This document shows positions 27,171 to 35,352 of a stretch of 46,034 nucleotides of DNA, one piece after another. The notes beneath the pieces were generated by a model. It did not search any database and had not been told where the DNA came from. It saw only the letters and a program-made list of their open reading frames with translations. The translations under genes were made by a program, and so were the position numbers. Source of the DNA: Comamonadaceae bacterium (GTDB lineage: Bacteria; Pseudomonadota; Gammaproteobacteria; Burkholderiales; Burkholderiaceae_C); the NCBI GenBank assembly GCA_947443645.1, contig CANEXF010000019.1:1-46034 (forward strand), read 5' to 3'. Each line of letters starts with the position of its first letter. Within the stretch, counting starts at the first letter, position 1.

Positions 27171-27515
27171 ATGCCCATGGAAAACATGCCCCAAGAAGCA
27201 CTGCAGGAAGTCGCTGCGTACTTTCAGGCGCTATCGGAGCCAACCCGATTGCAGATCCTCAATTTGCTGCGCGACGGCGAACGAAATGTAGGCGAGCTGG
27301 CACAGTTGTGCGGTTTCACAGCCGCAAACATTTCGCGCCACCTGGCCTTGCTGACCAAGCTGGGACTGGTTGCACGCGACAGCCGGGGCACCAGCGTCTT
27401 CTACCGAATTGCTGATGATTCGGTCTACGCACTCTGTGATCTGGTGTGTGGAAATATCGCCCGAAAATTCGAGCGGGAAACCTCGAATCGCAGGGCATTT
27501 CTTAACCCGACTTGA
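27171..27515 (+). CDS. ArsR-family transcriptional regulator (YgaV/BigR-like)
   Basis: This 114-residue winged-helix repressor has LSEPTRLQILNLLRDGERNV, the recognition helix region LCGFTAANISRHLALLTKLG, and the wing ARDSRGTSVFYRI. It lacks the classical CxC metal motif of ArsR helix 3. It does have a cysteine in LAQLCGF (about residue 44) and two in CDLVCGN (about 89 and 93), so a thiol/persulfide switch like BigR or SqrR is plausible. It is divergent from the exporter/sulfide operon and probably represses it. The start is ATG at 27171 after AAGGAAT. The sensing mechanism is inference. Confidence 0.88.
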   Translation: MPMENMPQEALQEVAAYFQALSEPTRLQILNLLRDGERNVGELAQLCGFTAANISRHLALLTKLGLVARDSRGTSVFYRIADDSVYALCDLVCGNIARKFERETSNRRAFLNPT

Positions 27516-27555
27516 ACGATCCGAGCAAGCCAAGCCTGAAGTCATCTGCTACTAA

Positions 27556-27581
27556 ACTGGCCGTGTCAGGCCGTGGCCAGT
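27556..27581. terminator. Hairpin between convergent arsR and rhodanese genes
   Basis: ACTGGCC (27556-27562) pairs with GGCCAGT (27575-27581). It lies in the 85-base gap between the two convergent genes. There is no long T-run, so it is only a candidate terminator. Confidence 0.4.
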
Positions 27582-27600
27582 AGCCAACAAAACCCAGGCA

Positions 27601-27981
27601 TCACTCGAAGCTGGGCACACCAGGTTTGACGACAGGCTTTCCGGCAGCAACCCAGGCATCGAAACCACCGCCAATAGACTGCACTTGCAGGTAGCCCATG
27701 TCCTGCAGTGCGCTGGCAGCCAAAGCCGCCCTGCCGCTGGTTTTGCAATAAAGCACAATTTTCAGATCGCGCGAACTGAGCTCAGGGCTGCTGCTGAGCT
27801 TGAACTCCAGCATGCCGCGCGACACACGCACGGCCCCGGGCAGGTGACCTGCCGAATATTCATCCGCTTCACGCACGTCAAGCAAGACATCTGCATCACG
27901 GATGGCCTGCTCAGCGTCAGCCAAGCTCACCTCCTTGATACGAGTCTTTGCCGAAGCAACGAGATCGTGAGCTGTTTTCAT
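27601..27981 (-). CDS. Rhodanese-like sulfurtransferase
   Basis: This 126-residue single rhodanese domain contains LLDVREADEYSAGHLPGAV and the active-site loop YCKTSGRA with its catalytic cysteine (about residue 85), ending GGFDAWVAAGKPVV. It can carry a persulfide on that cysteine and transfer sulfur to thiols or cyanide. There is no signal peptide, so it is cytoplasmic. It lies next to the ArsR regulator of the sulfide/RND operon, and together with the separate DUF2892 protein it supplies both halves of a YgaP-like protein. The start is ATG at 27981. A separate promoter upstream is likely because the adhesin gene ends 200 bases away. Confidence 0.9.
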   Translation of the reverse strand: MKTAHDLVASAKTRIKEVSLADAEQAIRDADVLLDVREADEYSAGHLPGAVRVSRGMLEFKLSSSPELSSRDLKIVLYCKTSGRAALAASALQDMGYLQVQSIGGGFDAWVAAGKPVVKPGVPSFE

Positions 27982-28181
27982 GTGGGGCCTCTGCTTGAGC
28001 GTTTAGGATGACGACATCCCTACTGTAAGCGAAGCCCAAACCGCCAGTTCAAAGAATAGAGAGCGTGGCATGAAAGATGAGCAAGAGGCCACAGCAAGGG
28101 AACAATCCTCACCGCAGACCTTTAATTCATCCAACGCGATCCATCACCAGGTCAGTTATGGCCGTCAACTGTTTCCCGCTT

Positions 28182-29870
28182 CTAGTAAGACCAGGCGGCC
28201 CCGATGCCGACAGCAGCAGATTGGCTACCGTTCAAGGCGGAAGACACGGTGCCTTTGAGCACGCCGTTTTTTGTAAAGCGGTAAGTCACGCCAGCAGCCA
28301 AAGCGGTCTTGCCCATGAAACTCCCCATCGCCATGCCTACAGCAACAGACTTGTCCTGATCCACTTGCGGAATATTGGCCATGGCAGTCACCGACGCAAT
28401 CGCGCTGGAGAACTGGCGCACGTTGACAGCGTCATAGTCTGAGGTGCCGTCTTTCACACCGTGCACCTGAACCGGTGCGCCAGTGGCGGCGTTGCTGAAG
28501 GTCGCACCTCTATCATCCAGTGTCATACTGCTGGACCGCGTACCCCCTGAAATCGTGGTCTTGTCCTCTTGAACCACAATACCGTGGGTGTTACCCAGGC
28601 TGTTGGTCACAGTCAAGGCTGCGGTCGCTTGAGTGGTGGCGACACCGGTCGTGAGTTTGCCGTTGGCGTCCACGCCGACACCGGTCTGATTGGCATTCAC
28701 CACACTCATTCCACCCGAGGTGTTTCTGCCGCTGTCGGTCACCGTTGTGGTGGCTGCAGTACTGGATGAATAGGTGAGTGAACCATTGATGTACATGTTG
28801 CCATCAACCAGGGTGTTGCCCTTGATGAGGTTGACCACATTTGCACCGTTTACCAATGCTTTGCTAGCAGACGTGCCGTTAGACAAGGTTATGTCTGTAC
28901 CGACCACTCGGGATGCGCTGGTCGTGGTGAAGCCATTGCCGCCAGAGATCAGGCTGGCCGTACCGTTGGCCAGGGACATATTGCTGTTTCCGGCGAACTG
29001 ATTGACCGTCGTGCCGGCGTTACTGCTACCGATCACGTTGACGCTGGCGAAAGCAGCGTTGTTACCAATACTGTTGATACTGCTCGCAGCACCATTCCCA
29101 ATGTTATTGGTGGTGGCAAACGCGTTTACACCAATGTTGTTGATCGCGCTGTTGATACTCGTTGTGTTGGATGCATTACCAATCATCACCGCACCCGCAC
29201 TGGTGCCAGTATTGATGTTGGTGACTGCGTTAGAGCTGTCGTTGATATTCGTCGCGCCGGTGATTGTTGCGCCGCCGGTGCCAGTGATACGACCAGTGAC
29301 ACCCAGCGTGTTGTTGATTTGAGTGGCTCCGCCCACGGTAGTGGCCCCCGTGACACCAAAAGTGCCGCCGACGGACCCATTCCCCGTAATGCTCGCAGAG
29401 CCAAGCGTCGCAAGTCCCGTGGCATTGATGGTCGTCCCGCCGCTGATCGCACCCGCATTGGTGATGCCACCGCTGAGGTTGTTGATACCCCCACTGACCC
29501 TCAGCGAGGTCAAAGTTCCAACCGACGTAATTGCGCTTTGCGTTGCCCCGGTCACCGTGGCTGCGCTACCAGATACATCGCCGGTAATGTCAGCGGTGAT
29601 CCCCGCACTTACCGACAGGGATGTTGTGCCAAAGTTGGCTGTTCCTCCACCTTGGACATTAAACACCCCCCCTCCCGTATTGATGATAACGCCGGGGACG
29701 GAACCGGAAACACTACTATTTACACCTGTTGCCGTGTACGAGGTACTGTTACCGTCGGTCGACCCCATCACATAAATGGTGCCTGCCGCCTGTGCAAGGG
29801 ATGGCATAAAAACGGCAGCGACAGCCAAAACGATTGTTGTTTTGGTCATGGCTGTTTGAATTTTTTTCAT
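28182..29870 (-). CDS. Trimeric autotransporter adhesin-like protein with YadA-type anchor
   Basis: This 562-residue protein has a signal peptide ending in SLAQA. The passenger domain of about 440 residues is rich in Thr, Gly, Asn, Ser and Ala, with repeated short units such as NTTSINSAINNIG and INSIGNNAA (left-handed parallel beta-roll-like). The C-terminus (residues about 485-562) has the YadA membrane anchor: VTAMANIPQ, VAVGMAMGSFMGKTALA, YRFTKNGVLKGTVSSALN and a final aromatic WSY. It would form a trimeric outer-membrane barrel that displays the passenger. It lies 41 bases downstream of a small secreted-protein gene on the same strand. Surface adhesion is known of the family; the ligand is unknown. 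Confidence 0.87.
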   Translation of the reverse strand: MKKIQTAMTKTTIVLAVAAVFMPSLAQAAGTIYVMGSTDGNSTSYTATGVNSSVSGSVPGVIINTGGGVFNVQGGGTANFGTTSLSVSAGITADITGDVSGSAATVTGATQSAITSVGTLTSLRVSGGINNLSGGITNAGAISGGTTINATGLATLGSASITGNGSVGGTFGVTGATTVGGATQINNTLGVTGRITGTGGATITGATNINDSSNAVTNINTGTSAGAVMIGNASNTTSINSAINNIGVNAFATTNNIGNGAASSINSIGNNAAFASVNVIGSSNAGTTVNQFAGNSNMSLANGTASLISGGNGFTTTSASRVVGTDITLSNGTSASKALVNGANVVNLIKGNTLVDGNMYINGSLTYSSSTAATTTVTDSGRNTSGGMSVVNANQTGVGVDANGKLTTGVATTQATAALTVTNSLGNTHGIVVQEDKTTISGGTRSSSMTLDDRGATFSNAATGAPVQVHGVKDGTSDYDAVNVRQFSSAIASVTAMANIPQVDQDKSVAVGMAMGSFMGKTALAAGVTYRFTKNGVLKGTVSSALNGSQSAAVGIGAAWSY

Positions 29871-29911
29871 AAATAATTTCTGCTGTTAAAAATAAATCTC
29901 GACGCCGTTCA

Positions 29912-30469
29912 CTAAAGAAGCACTTCTTTTTTTATCGATACACAGCCGCTGCCGGCTGGCATCAAGAACACTTTGGTGGCGACACCGCCGTCGAGCACGG
30001 TGATGGCTGTTTTCAATTGCCCGACCCTTTTCAGCGTGGCGAACTGCGTGGCAACCACGACCTCACACTTTTGCGGCCAATACGCCACCGCGTCATAGGC
30101 AGCGCCACAACCGTTGGCCTGGTTGGGCGCAAAGGTGGCGGAAACGTAGGCGGTGCCGTTTTCCGTGGATACTTCCATGGCCAACGGAATCAGGCGCTGG
30201 TCAGGCTGGCTGGGGTGCAGCATCAGAACTGCACCTGCTTGGGAGCTAAAGCCCAAAAAATTGCTCACCTGGTTGAGGCGTACTGCGCAATTGAGCGCGC
30301 CTTGTTGCACCGCAGCTTGCGTGACGGCGTTGACACCGCCGGGGGCTTGTTCTGCCGCTACGGGCTTGATGTTGGTGTCGAATGCCGGAGTTTGAGCCTG
30401 TACCGAGGCGGTGATACTCAAGGCGAAACAGGCCAGAGAAAATAAGTTAAAAATCACTACTTTATTCAT
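29912..30469 (-). CDS. Hypothetical secreted protein upstream of the adhesin
   Basis: This 185-residue protein has a signal peptide (NLFSLACFALSITASVQA) and is predicted to be periplasmic or outside the cell. Cysteines near residues 60, 119, 135 and 175 could form two disulfides. The second half contains YDAVAYWPQKCEVVVATQF and ends VSIKKEVLL. I do not recognise a domain. It shares an operon with the trimeric adhesin (41-base gap), so a role in adhesin assembly or at the cell surface is possible but unproven. The start is ATG at 30469. Confidence 0.75.
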   Translation of the reverse strand: MNKVVIFNLFSLACFALSITASVQAQTPAFDTNIKPVAAEQAPGGVNAVTQAAVQQGALNCAVRLNQVSNFLGFSSQAGAVLMLHPSQPDQRLIPLAMEVSTENGTAYVSATFAPNQANGCGAAYDAVAYWPQKCEVVVATQFATLKRVGQLKTAITVLDGGVATKVFLMPAGSGCVSIKKEVLL

Positions 30470-30523
30470 ACGCGCCTGAGAATAATCAAAGCAAGCGCTT
30501 CATTACTGTCAAGTTCTTACATG

Positions 30524-30537
30524 GTGATCTAGACCAC
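30524..30537. promoter_or_regulatory. Inverted repeat in the adhesin/kinase intergenic region
   Basis: GTGATCTAGACCAC is a 14-base dyad with one mismatched pair around TCTAGA. It lies in the 117-base spacer between the divergent adhesin operon and the kinase gene and is a candidate regulator site. No binding protein can be assigned. Confidence 0.35.
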
Positions 30538-30586
30538 TGCGAAAAATTTAGTCAAAAACAATTTCGGTATGCGCTAAGGTCAGTAC

Positions 30587-30853
30587 ATGGCTCTTTTTAT
30601 TTTGACGCTCAGCTTGAGACTGCTTTCCTGGGGCTTATCCCTTGTGTCAGCACCCTTGATACTTTTGTATATCGCGATTTGGTTACGCCGCTTAAATTCG
30701 CTCTGGGCCCTGCCCTTGAGCCTTCTGATGCTTGCGGCCGCAGCGCTGATGGCTTGGCGTAGCCACCCTGCGGCGCGCGCATTACTTGGGAGTAGCAGCC
30801 TATTTGATGCTGATGCACTCGGGCAGCGATTTTCGCTATGCAGAGATGCGTAA
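30587..30853 (+). pseudogene. Membrane N-terminal part of the adjacent histidine kinase, out of frame
   Basis: This 88-codon frame starts at ATG 30587 and encodes two strong membrane helices (LSWGLSLVSAPLILLYIAIW and LWALPLSLLMLAAAALMAW). After about residue 65 the sequence stops looking like a membrane protein (LLGSSSLFDADALG), while the kinase frame at the same place continues with HYLGVAAYLMLMHSG, a natural third helix. A one-base insertion or two-base deletion near 30775-30800 would explain this. The two frames probably once formed one sensor kinase. Alternatively it is a separate short membrane protein overlapping the kinase gene. Confidence 0.55.
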
Positions 30854-31682
30854 CGACAAGGAGTCGGCACAAGCCGAAGTACTCAAGGTGGCCAGTAAAA
30901 CGAGTCAGGAAATAGAACTCAAGGTAGAAGAGCGCACCCTGGCGCTGCAACACGCCATGGCCAAGATCGAGGAGTCCCTGGTGGCGGGGATGCGCGTCGC
31001 CTACGAACAGCAACAGGTTCTGGCCACTGTGGCGCACGAGTTGCGCGCGCCGTTGGCGGTGATTGAAGCGACGGTCCAGAATCTGGCGCTCGATGATTTG
31101 CAGCGCGACCCAATCACACTGGCCCGCTATAAAAAGATTTTGCGTGCAACAGAGCGGCTTGCGCAGTTGCTGAATAACTCGCTCAACGAAGACCGGTTCA
31201 AGGTGCTGGGCCGAGGCGTGAGAATCGAGAAAGCCGAACCGGCCGCTTTGCTGAAAGATGCAGTTCACGCCGCCTGGATACTTTCGGAAGCGCATCACTT
31301 CAAATTGGAAATCACGCGATTGCCGTCGATTTTTTCGTGCGATCCAGACTTGATGCGTTTGGCGTTGCGCTCGTTGACTGACAACGCCGTCAAGTACACC
31401 CCAGCTGGCAGTGAGGTCATATTGAGCGGACGTGCCACACCGGATGGTTTGGAGCTGGTTGTCACTGACAACGGTCCGGGCATTAGCCCGGACGACTTAC
31501 CGCACTTGTTTAAGCATTTTTATCGCGGCAAGAATACCGAAAACCAGCCTGGTAGCGGATTAGGCTTGGCTCTGGCGCGGCGCATGGTGGAGATGCAAGG
31601 CGGCACACTGCACCTGGAAAGCAGTCCGGAACACGGTTGCCACATCACGATACTTCTGCCTGATCACCCAAGCAAGCAATAG
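30786..31682 (+). CDS. Sensor histidine kinase (kinase core; N-terminus disrupted)
   Basis: The kinase core is complete over about 298 residues. There is a coiled linker (ELKVEERTLALQHAMAKIEE), the H box VAHELRAPLAVIEATV with the phosphorylated His near residue 82, N box LTDNAVKYTP, G1 box VTDNGPGIS, and G2 box GSGLGLALA near the end. The reading frame is open only from a TGA at 30747. Possible starts are TTG 30786 and ATG 30807 or 30813, none with a good ribosome site. The membrane part appears to lie in another frame upstream (30587-30853). The gene converges with a response-regulator gene 16 bases away. The probable partner is that regulator, but expression may be impaired. Confidence 0.83.
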   Translation: MGVAAYLMLMHSGSDFRYAEMRNDKESAQAEVLKVASKTSQEIELKVEERTLALQHAMAKIEESLVAGMRVAYEQQQVLATVAHELRAPLAVIEATVQNLALDDLQRDPITLARYKKILRATERLAQLLNNSLNEDRFKVLGRGVRIEKAEPAALLKDAVHAAWILSEAHHFKLEITRLPSIFSCDPDLMRLALRSLTDNAVKYTPAGSEVILSGRATPDGLELVVTDNGPGISPDDLPHLFKHFYRGKNTENQPGSGLGLALARRMVEMQGGTLHLESSPEHGCHITILLPDHPSKQ

Positions 31683-31698
31683 CCAGCCACCGGGTTGG

Positions 31699-32358
31699 TT
31701 AGCCTAAAGTGATGGGCATGGAAAAGCTGTAGCCCTCCCGGTGTTCAGTTTTAAGTGGTAATTCAAACGCTGCGTTAGTGCGCCAACGCTGGCGAAAACG
31801 GCTAACAAGGGTGTCTAGTCGCCGTTGGTCAAAGTCAAGCCAGTCGTGGCCAAAGGCTTCGGCAATCTGCCGGCGAGTAACCGTGCGACCCGGCTGCTGG
31901 ACAAACAGGTAACACAACTTCATTTCGAGCGCCGACAAGACGAGGCTGATGCCCTGCGGCGCTGACAGCGAATGTGATTGGCCCAGCAGCTGCCAGTGGG
32001 AAACCACGCGTCTACTCAGGGCATCAATGACAGCGGCCAACTCAAGCAATTTGACTGGTTTAACCAGGTAGTGATCCGCACCACCATACAAGCCCCGCAA
32101 CTTGTCCATCGTAGTGCCACGGGCAGTGAGCATGATAATGCCGCAACCTGGGCGCTGTTGCCGCAACTGGGCTGCAGCCTCCATACCGCTGCCGTCTGGC
32201 AGCATGACGTCAATGATGGCCATCTCGGCTTGCCCAAGGCAGTGCGAAAACTCCGCAACGCTGCCAGCTTGGATCACATCCCAGCCACGTTTTTGCAAAA
32301 AAGCCGCAACTTCTTCACGTAACTCAATTTCGTCTTCCAACAAAACGATGCGGCTCAT
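31699..32358 (-). CDS. Response regulator, OmpR/PhoB-like
   Basis: This 219-residue regulator has a receiver domain (acidic pocket LLEDEIELREE, phospho-acceptor Asp in MAIIDVMLPDGSG near residue 51, switch Thr in MLTARG, Lys in YLVKPVKL). It is followed by a winged-helix output domain with LSALEMKLCYLF, RRQIAEAFG and DTLVSRFRQRW. It converges with one kinase gene (30786-31682) and follows the other kinase gene on the same strand after 200 bases, so pairing is ambiguous. The 200-base upstream gap contains AACCAACCAAAATCCAACC-like short repeats and an AT-rich stretch but no gene. The start is ATG at 32358. Confidence 0.9.
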   Translation of the reverse strand: MSRIVLLEDEIELREEVAAFLQKRGWDVIQAGSVAEFSHCLGQAEMAIIDVMLPDGSGMEAAAQLRQQRPGCGIIMLTARGTTMDKLRGLYGGADHYLVKPVKLLELAAVIDALSRRVVSHWQLLGQSHSLSAPQGISLVLSALEMKLCYLFVQQPGRTVTRRQIAEAFGHDWLDFDQRRLDTLVSRFRQRWRTNAAFELPLKTEHREGYSFSMPITLG

Positions 32359-32558
32359 TTGATCACTTTATGTTTTATGAGGCGCCAAAGTGCGATTTAC
32401 GGGAGCAGGCCACACATCACAGAGCTGGTACCTTTAATCTGTATGGCTACGTAGGAATCTACCTAAACAAACCAACCAAAATCCAACCAAATCCAACTAC
32501 GTATCACCACTGACAACTAAAAAATACTCACGTCGAAATTCAATATTTAAAGAAAAAA

Positions 32559-34517
32559 TTATCTTTTTCTAACTATCAAAGGAAGCGTCAACTCAGCCAC
32601 CGCTCCACCACCAGCCGCATTTCGAATGTCAATGTCGCCGCCATGCTGTTGAATAATTTTGAGCGACAGGGGGAGGCCCAGCCCAGCACCGGGCAAGTGC
32701 AAATGTTGCCGGCCGCGCATGAATTTATCAAATAAACGGCCGCGCTCATGGTCATCCAGACCTGGGCCATGGTCGCGCACGGTGAAGGTTACTTGCGTCT
32801 CGCGCACCTGGACGGATAACTGGACAGTGCCAGTGGGGTCGTATTTGAGGGCGTTGTCGAGCAGGTTTTTAAGCGCAGCGCCTAGCATCGGCAGATCTCC
32901 CAACACCTGCACGCTGTTCAACAAGGCTTGGCTGGCTGCGTCGGCAACGAGCAGTTGCAGGCGCTTGCTCTCGTCGTTGAGTTGCTGAAGACTTTCTTCA
33001 AGGATGCTCGATACTGCCAAGGGCAGACGTGGTCGCTTGGCCGAATCCAGAGTCGCCAAACGTTCGTCAGCCAGACAATAACCGAGTACGTACTTGAGCC
33101 GCTCCACGGCGCGAACCATACGCCCGACCCGGGCCGTGGTGACCGTGTCCAGCGGGTATCGGTTCATATTGATCAATGCGCCGTCCAGAACAGCAATCGG
33201 GTTACGAAACTCGTGCGACAGCAGTCCAACGAAGTCACGTTGCTCAACCAATTGGGCCGCTCCGGCAACGACCTGAGCATGCGCGCGCAGATTTGACTTG
33301 TACGTCTGCCCTACGTGCCGGGCAACAAAGAAAAGCAAAATCATGGCGTGTAATGTGATGCCAGCCAAAAGAATGGCATCAAGCCAGTTGACGAAAAAAT
33401 CGACGCCCGCATTGCGCGCCAGGCGGAACATGCCAGGAAGCAAGATGGGGATGAGCGCCAGCAGCACCCATCTCAACGACGGTTCGCGCGGCATGACCCA
33501 CAGGGACAGCGCGACGATCACCACCAGTTGAACCATTGCGAACATATTCACAATGGGTGCAACCTGCGCAAAGTGACCGTCCAATAATACGAGGACAGCC
33601 ACCAGACCGGCAACCCAAGTGATGCGCAGATAGCAAGAAAAAAGACGCGGCACATACTTATCGGCCAGCAACAGTCGAGAAAAGACGGTTGCAAACAACG
33701 GAATGAGCAAGGCCAGGCAGCTGCTCGACAGCGTATCAGCGAGTTGAGGGCGCCCCGGAAAAAGCAACAGCCCAAGCCAGCCGTCGGCGATAAAAAGGTT
33801 CAGGGCTAACAAGAAAAAATACCCGGCGCACATTAGAAAAATTGATGTGCCAACAGTAACCCCCAAGATCAACGCGGTCAGCGTTATACAAATAAAAACA
33901 CCATGAAAAAGCCCGGCCACCATCGTTTTGATCTGGGTGTTTTGTTCGAGCGCATTGGTCTGCCAGAGCACCGGCGTGACCGCTTTGACGTTGTCTGATC
34001 GGACGCGCAGCCACAAGGTGTACAGGCCTGGTTCAGGCATGTTTACGAGAAAGACACTGTTGCGGTGCCAAAGCGGACGCAGATCCGGGTGCACCGCCGC
34101 ACCGGCTTGTTGAGATCGAGGTTCTTCAAGCGCTTGACCTTCAGCTAGATTGGTGTTTAATTCGACCCACAATGTGACTTCGTCCAGAAAAGCCGGCGGG
34201 ACCTCCAGCCACCACTCTGGGACAAGTGACTGGCCACTGCGCTTGTCCCCACGAAGGACTTGCATGCGAACCCACAACACGCCGGGCTGGTAACCAAGGT
34301 TGACGTTGCCTTCGACGGGCGTATAGACTTGCGTACGCGCCTGCTGCCAGGTGGCCTCACCTACCGTGTCAAGCCACATGGACGTGTGCCCTGTCAGCGG
34401 CGATTTTTGTGCCGTCAAAGGCAGTGGCAGCGGCAAGGAAGTAGGCGATGCTTGTGCCATTGAAGTGCATGCAGCCAAGCACAATCCAAGCAATAAAAAC
34501 GCGCCGCGGCTCATCAT
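32559..34517 (-). CDS. Sensor histidine kinase with 7TMR-DISM-type sensor module
   Basis: This protein of about 652 residues has a signal peptide (FLLLGLCLAACTSMAQA). A periplasmic beta-rich domain of DISMED2 type (LGYQPGVLWVRMQV, EWWLEVPPAFLDEVTLW) is followed by seven hydrophobic helices at about residues 185-400, a linker, and the kinase core: H box LLSHEFRNPIAVLDGA, N box LLDNALKYDPTG, G1 VRDHGPGLDD, G2 GAGLGLPLSL. The sequence LAAC in the signal region resembles a lipobox, but cleavage at AQA is equally possible. I take the ATG pair at 34517/34514; an ATG at 34541 is also in frame. The start touches that of the divergent response-regulator gene. Confidence 0.86.
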   Translation of the reverse strand: MMSRGAFLLLGLCLAACTSMAQASPTSLPLPLPLTAQKSPLTGHTSMWLDTVGEATWQQARTQVYTPVEGNVNLGYQPGVLWVRMQVLRGDKRSGQSLVPEWWLEVPPAFLDEVTLWVELNTNLAEGQALEEPRSQQAGAAVHPDLRPLWHRNSVFLVNMPEPGLYTLWLRVRSDNVKAVTPVLWQTNALEQNTQIKTMVAGLFHGVFICITLTALILGVTVGTSIFLMCAGYFFLLALNLFIADGWLGLLLFPGRPQLADTLSSSCLALLIPLFATVFSRLLLADKYVPRLFSCYLRITWVAGLVAVLVLLDGHFAQVAPIVNMFAMVQLVVIVALSLWVMPREPSLRWVLLALIPILLPGMFRLARNAGVDFFVNWLDAILLAGITLHAMILLFFVARHVGQTYKSNLRAHAQVVAGAAQLVEQRDFVGLLSHEFRNPIAVLDGALINMNRYPLDTVTTARVGRMVRAVERLKYVLGYCLADERLATLDSAKRPRLPLAVSSILEESLQQLNDESKRLQLLVADAASQALLNSVQVLGDLPMLGAALKNLLDNALKYDPTGTVQLSVQVRETQVTFTVRDHGPGLDDHERGRLFDKFMRGRQHLHLPGAGLGLPLSLKIIQQHGGDIDIRNAAGGGAVAELTLPLIVRKR

Positions 34518-35193
34518 GGACAGTCTATTTATGCAGCGCATCAATGTTTTACTGGTAGAGGACGACGCGGACCTGCGCCAGGAAGTGAAGGATTACCTTG
34601 TCACCGAAGGATACAACGTACTGGAAGCCGGTACCTTGAGAGAGACCCTGGAAGTTATGCAGACCCAACGCGTTCAAGCCCTTGTGCTTGATGTTGGCTT
34701 GCCCGATAGCAACGGGCTGGACGCCTTGCCCGAACTGCGTCGCCATACCGATTGCCCGATTGTGATGATGACGGCCTGGGGGCAATTACAACTTCGAGTG
34801 AAGGGACTGCGGCAAGGCGCTGACTACTATTTGGTGAAGCCAGTGCCGCTGGCAGAGTTGAGCGCCGTGCTGGCGACGTTTTTCCGCCGAGGCAGCGGCA
34901 CAACGACTTGGAGAACCGACGCAGCGACCCACATATTGATCGCCGCAAACGGGCATTCCACTCACCTCACCAGCAGCGAATGGGTATTTGTACAGATCTT
35001 GCGCAAGAGCTCGGGCAAAGTCGTCAGCCGCGAAGAATTGGTGCGCGGCCTGGGCCAAGACCCAAGCAACTATGATCCGCGGCGCATGGACACACTGGTG
35101 CAGCGACTTCGACAAAAAACAGCACTGGCCGACATGGGCGAACTACCGCTGCGCACCCGGCATGGCCAAGGCTATGTTTGGGAGGAACAGTGA
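34516..35193 (+). CDS. Response regulator, OmpR/PhoB-like, divergent from the DISM kinase
   Basis: This protein of about 225 residues has a receiver domain beginning INVLLVEDDADLRQEV, with the phospho-acceptor Asp in ALVLDVGLPDSNG, MMTAWG and the conserved Lys in YYLVKPVPL. A winged-helix DNA-binding domain follows (LTSSEWVFVQIL, SREELVRGLG, DTLVQRLRQK, GYVWEEQ). Two starts are possible: ATG 34516 (MDSLFMQRI) and ATG 34531 (MQRINVLL). The second gives the usual regulator N-terminus. Neither has a clear ribosome site. Because the kinase start is at 34517, there is no free spacer between the two divergent genes, so each promoter must lie in or near the other gene. Confidence 0.88.
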   Translation: MDSLFMQRINVLLVEDDADLRQEVKDYLVTEGYNVLEAGTLRETLEVMQTQRVQALVLDVGLPDSNGLDALPELRRHTDCPIVMMTAWGQLQLRVKGLRQGADYYLVKPVPLAELSAVLATFFRRGSGTTTWRTDAATHILIAANGHSTHLTSSEWVFVQILRKSSGKVVSREELVRGLGQDPSNYDPRRMDTLVQRLRQKTALADMGELPLRTRHGQGYVWEEQ

Positions 35194-35247
35194 GGCCCTT
35201 TTCTCGTATATCTTTACAGATTACCCGGCTTATTTCAGTCGAGCTAC

Positions 35248-35298
35248 TCCTTGCTGACGGACTCCAGGCAGCCACCCCCAACGCCACTTTAAACGGAG
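35248..35298. repeat. 51-base direct repeat, left copy
   Basis: This segment matches 40165-40215 at 47 of 51 positions (both contain GCTGACGGACTCCAGGC and CTTTAAACGGA). The right copy overlaps the 3' end of the P4-type integrase gene. The left copy lies just after the last native gene, where mobile DNA begins. It may be a former attachment site or a remnant of a related integrase gene end. Confidence 0.8.
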
Positions 35299-35352
35299 TT
35301 GACAAGCTCCGGCTTGCTGGTGCCTGGACGAGTTTTTAGTTGGCAGTAGACG

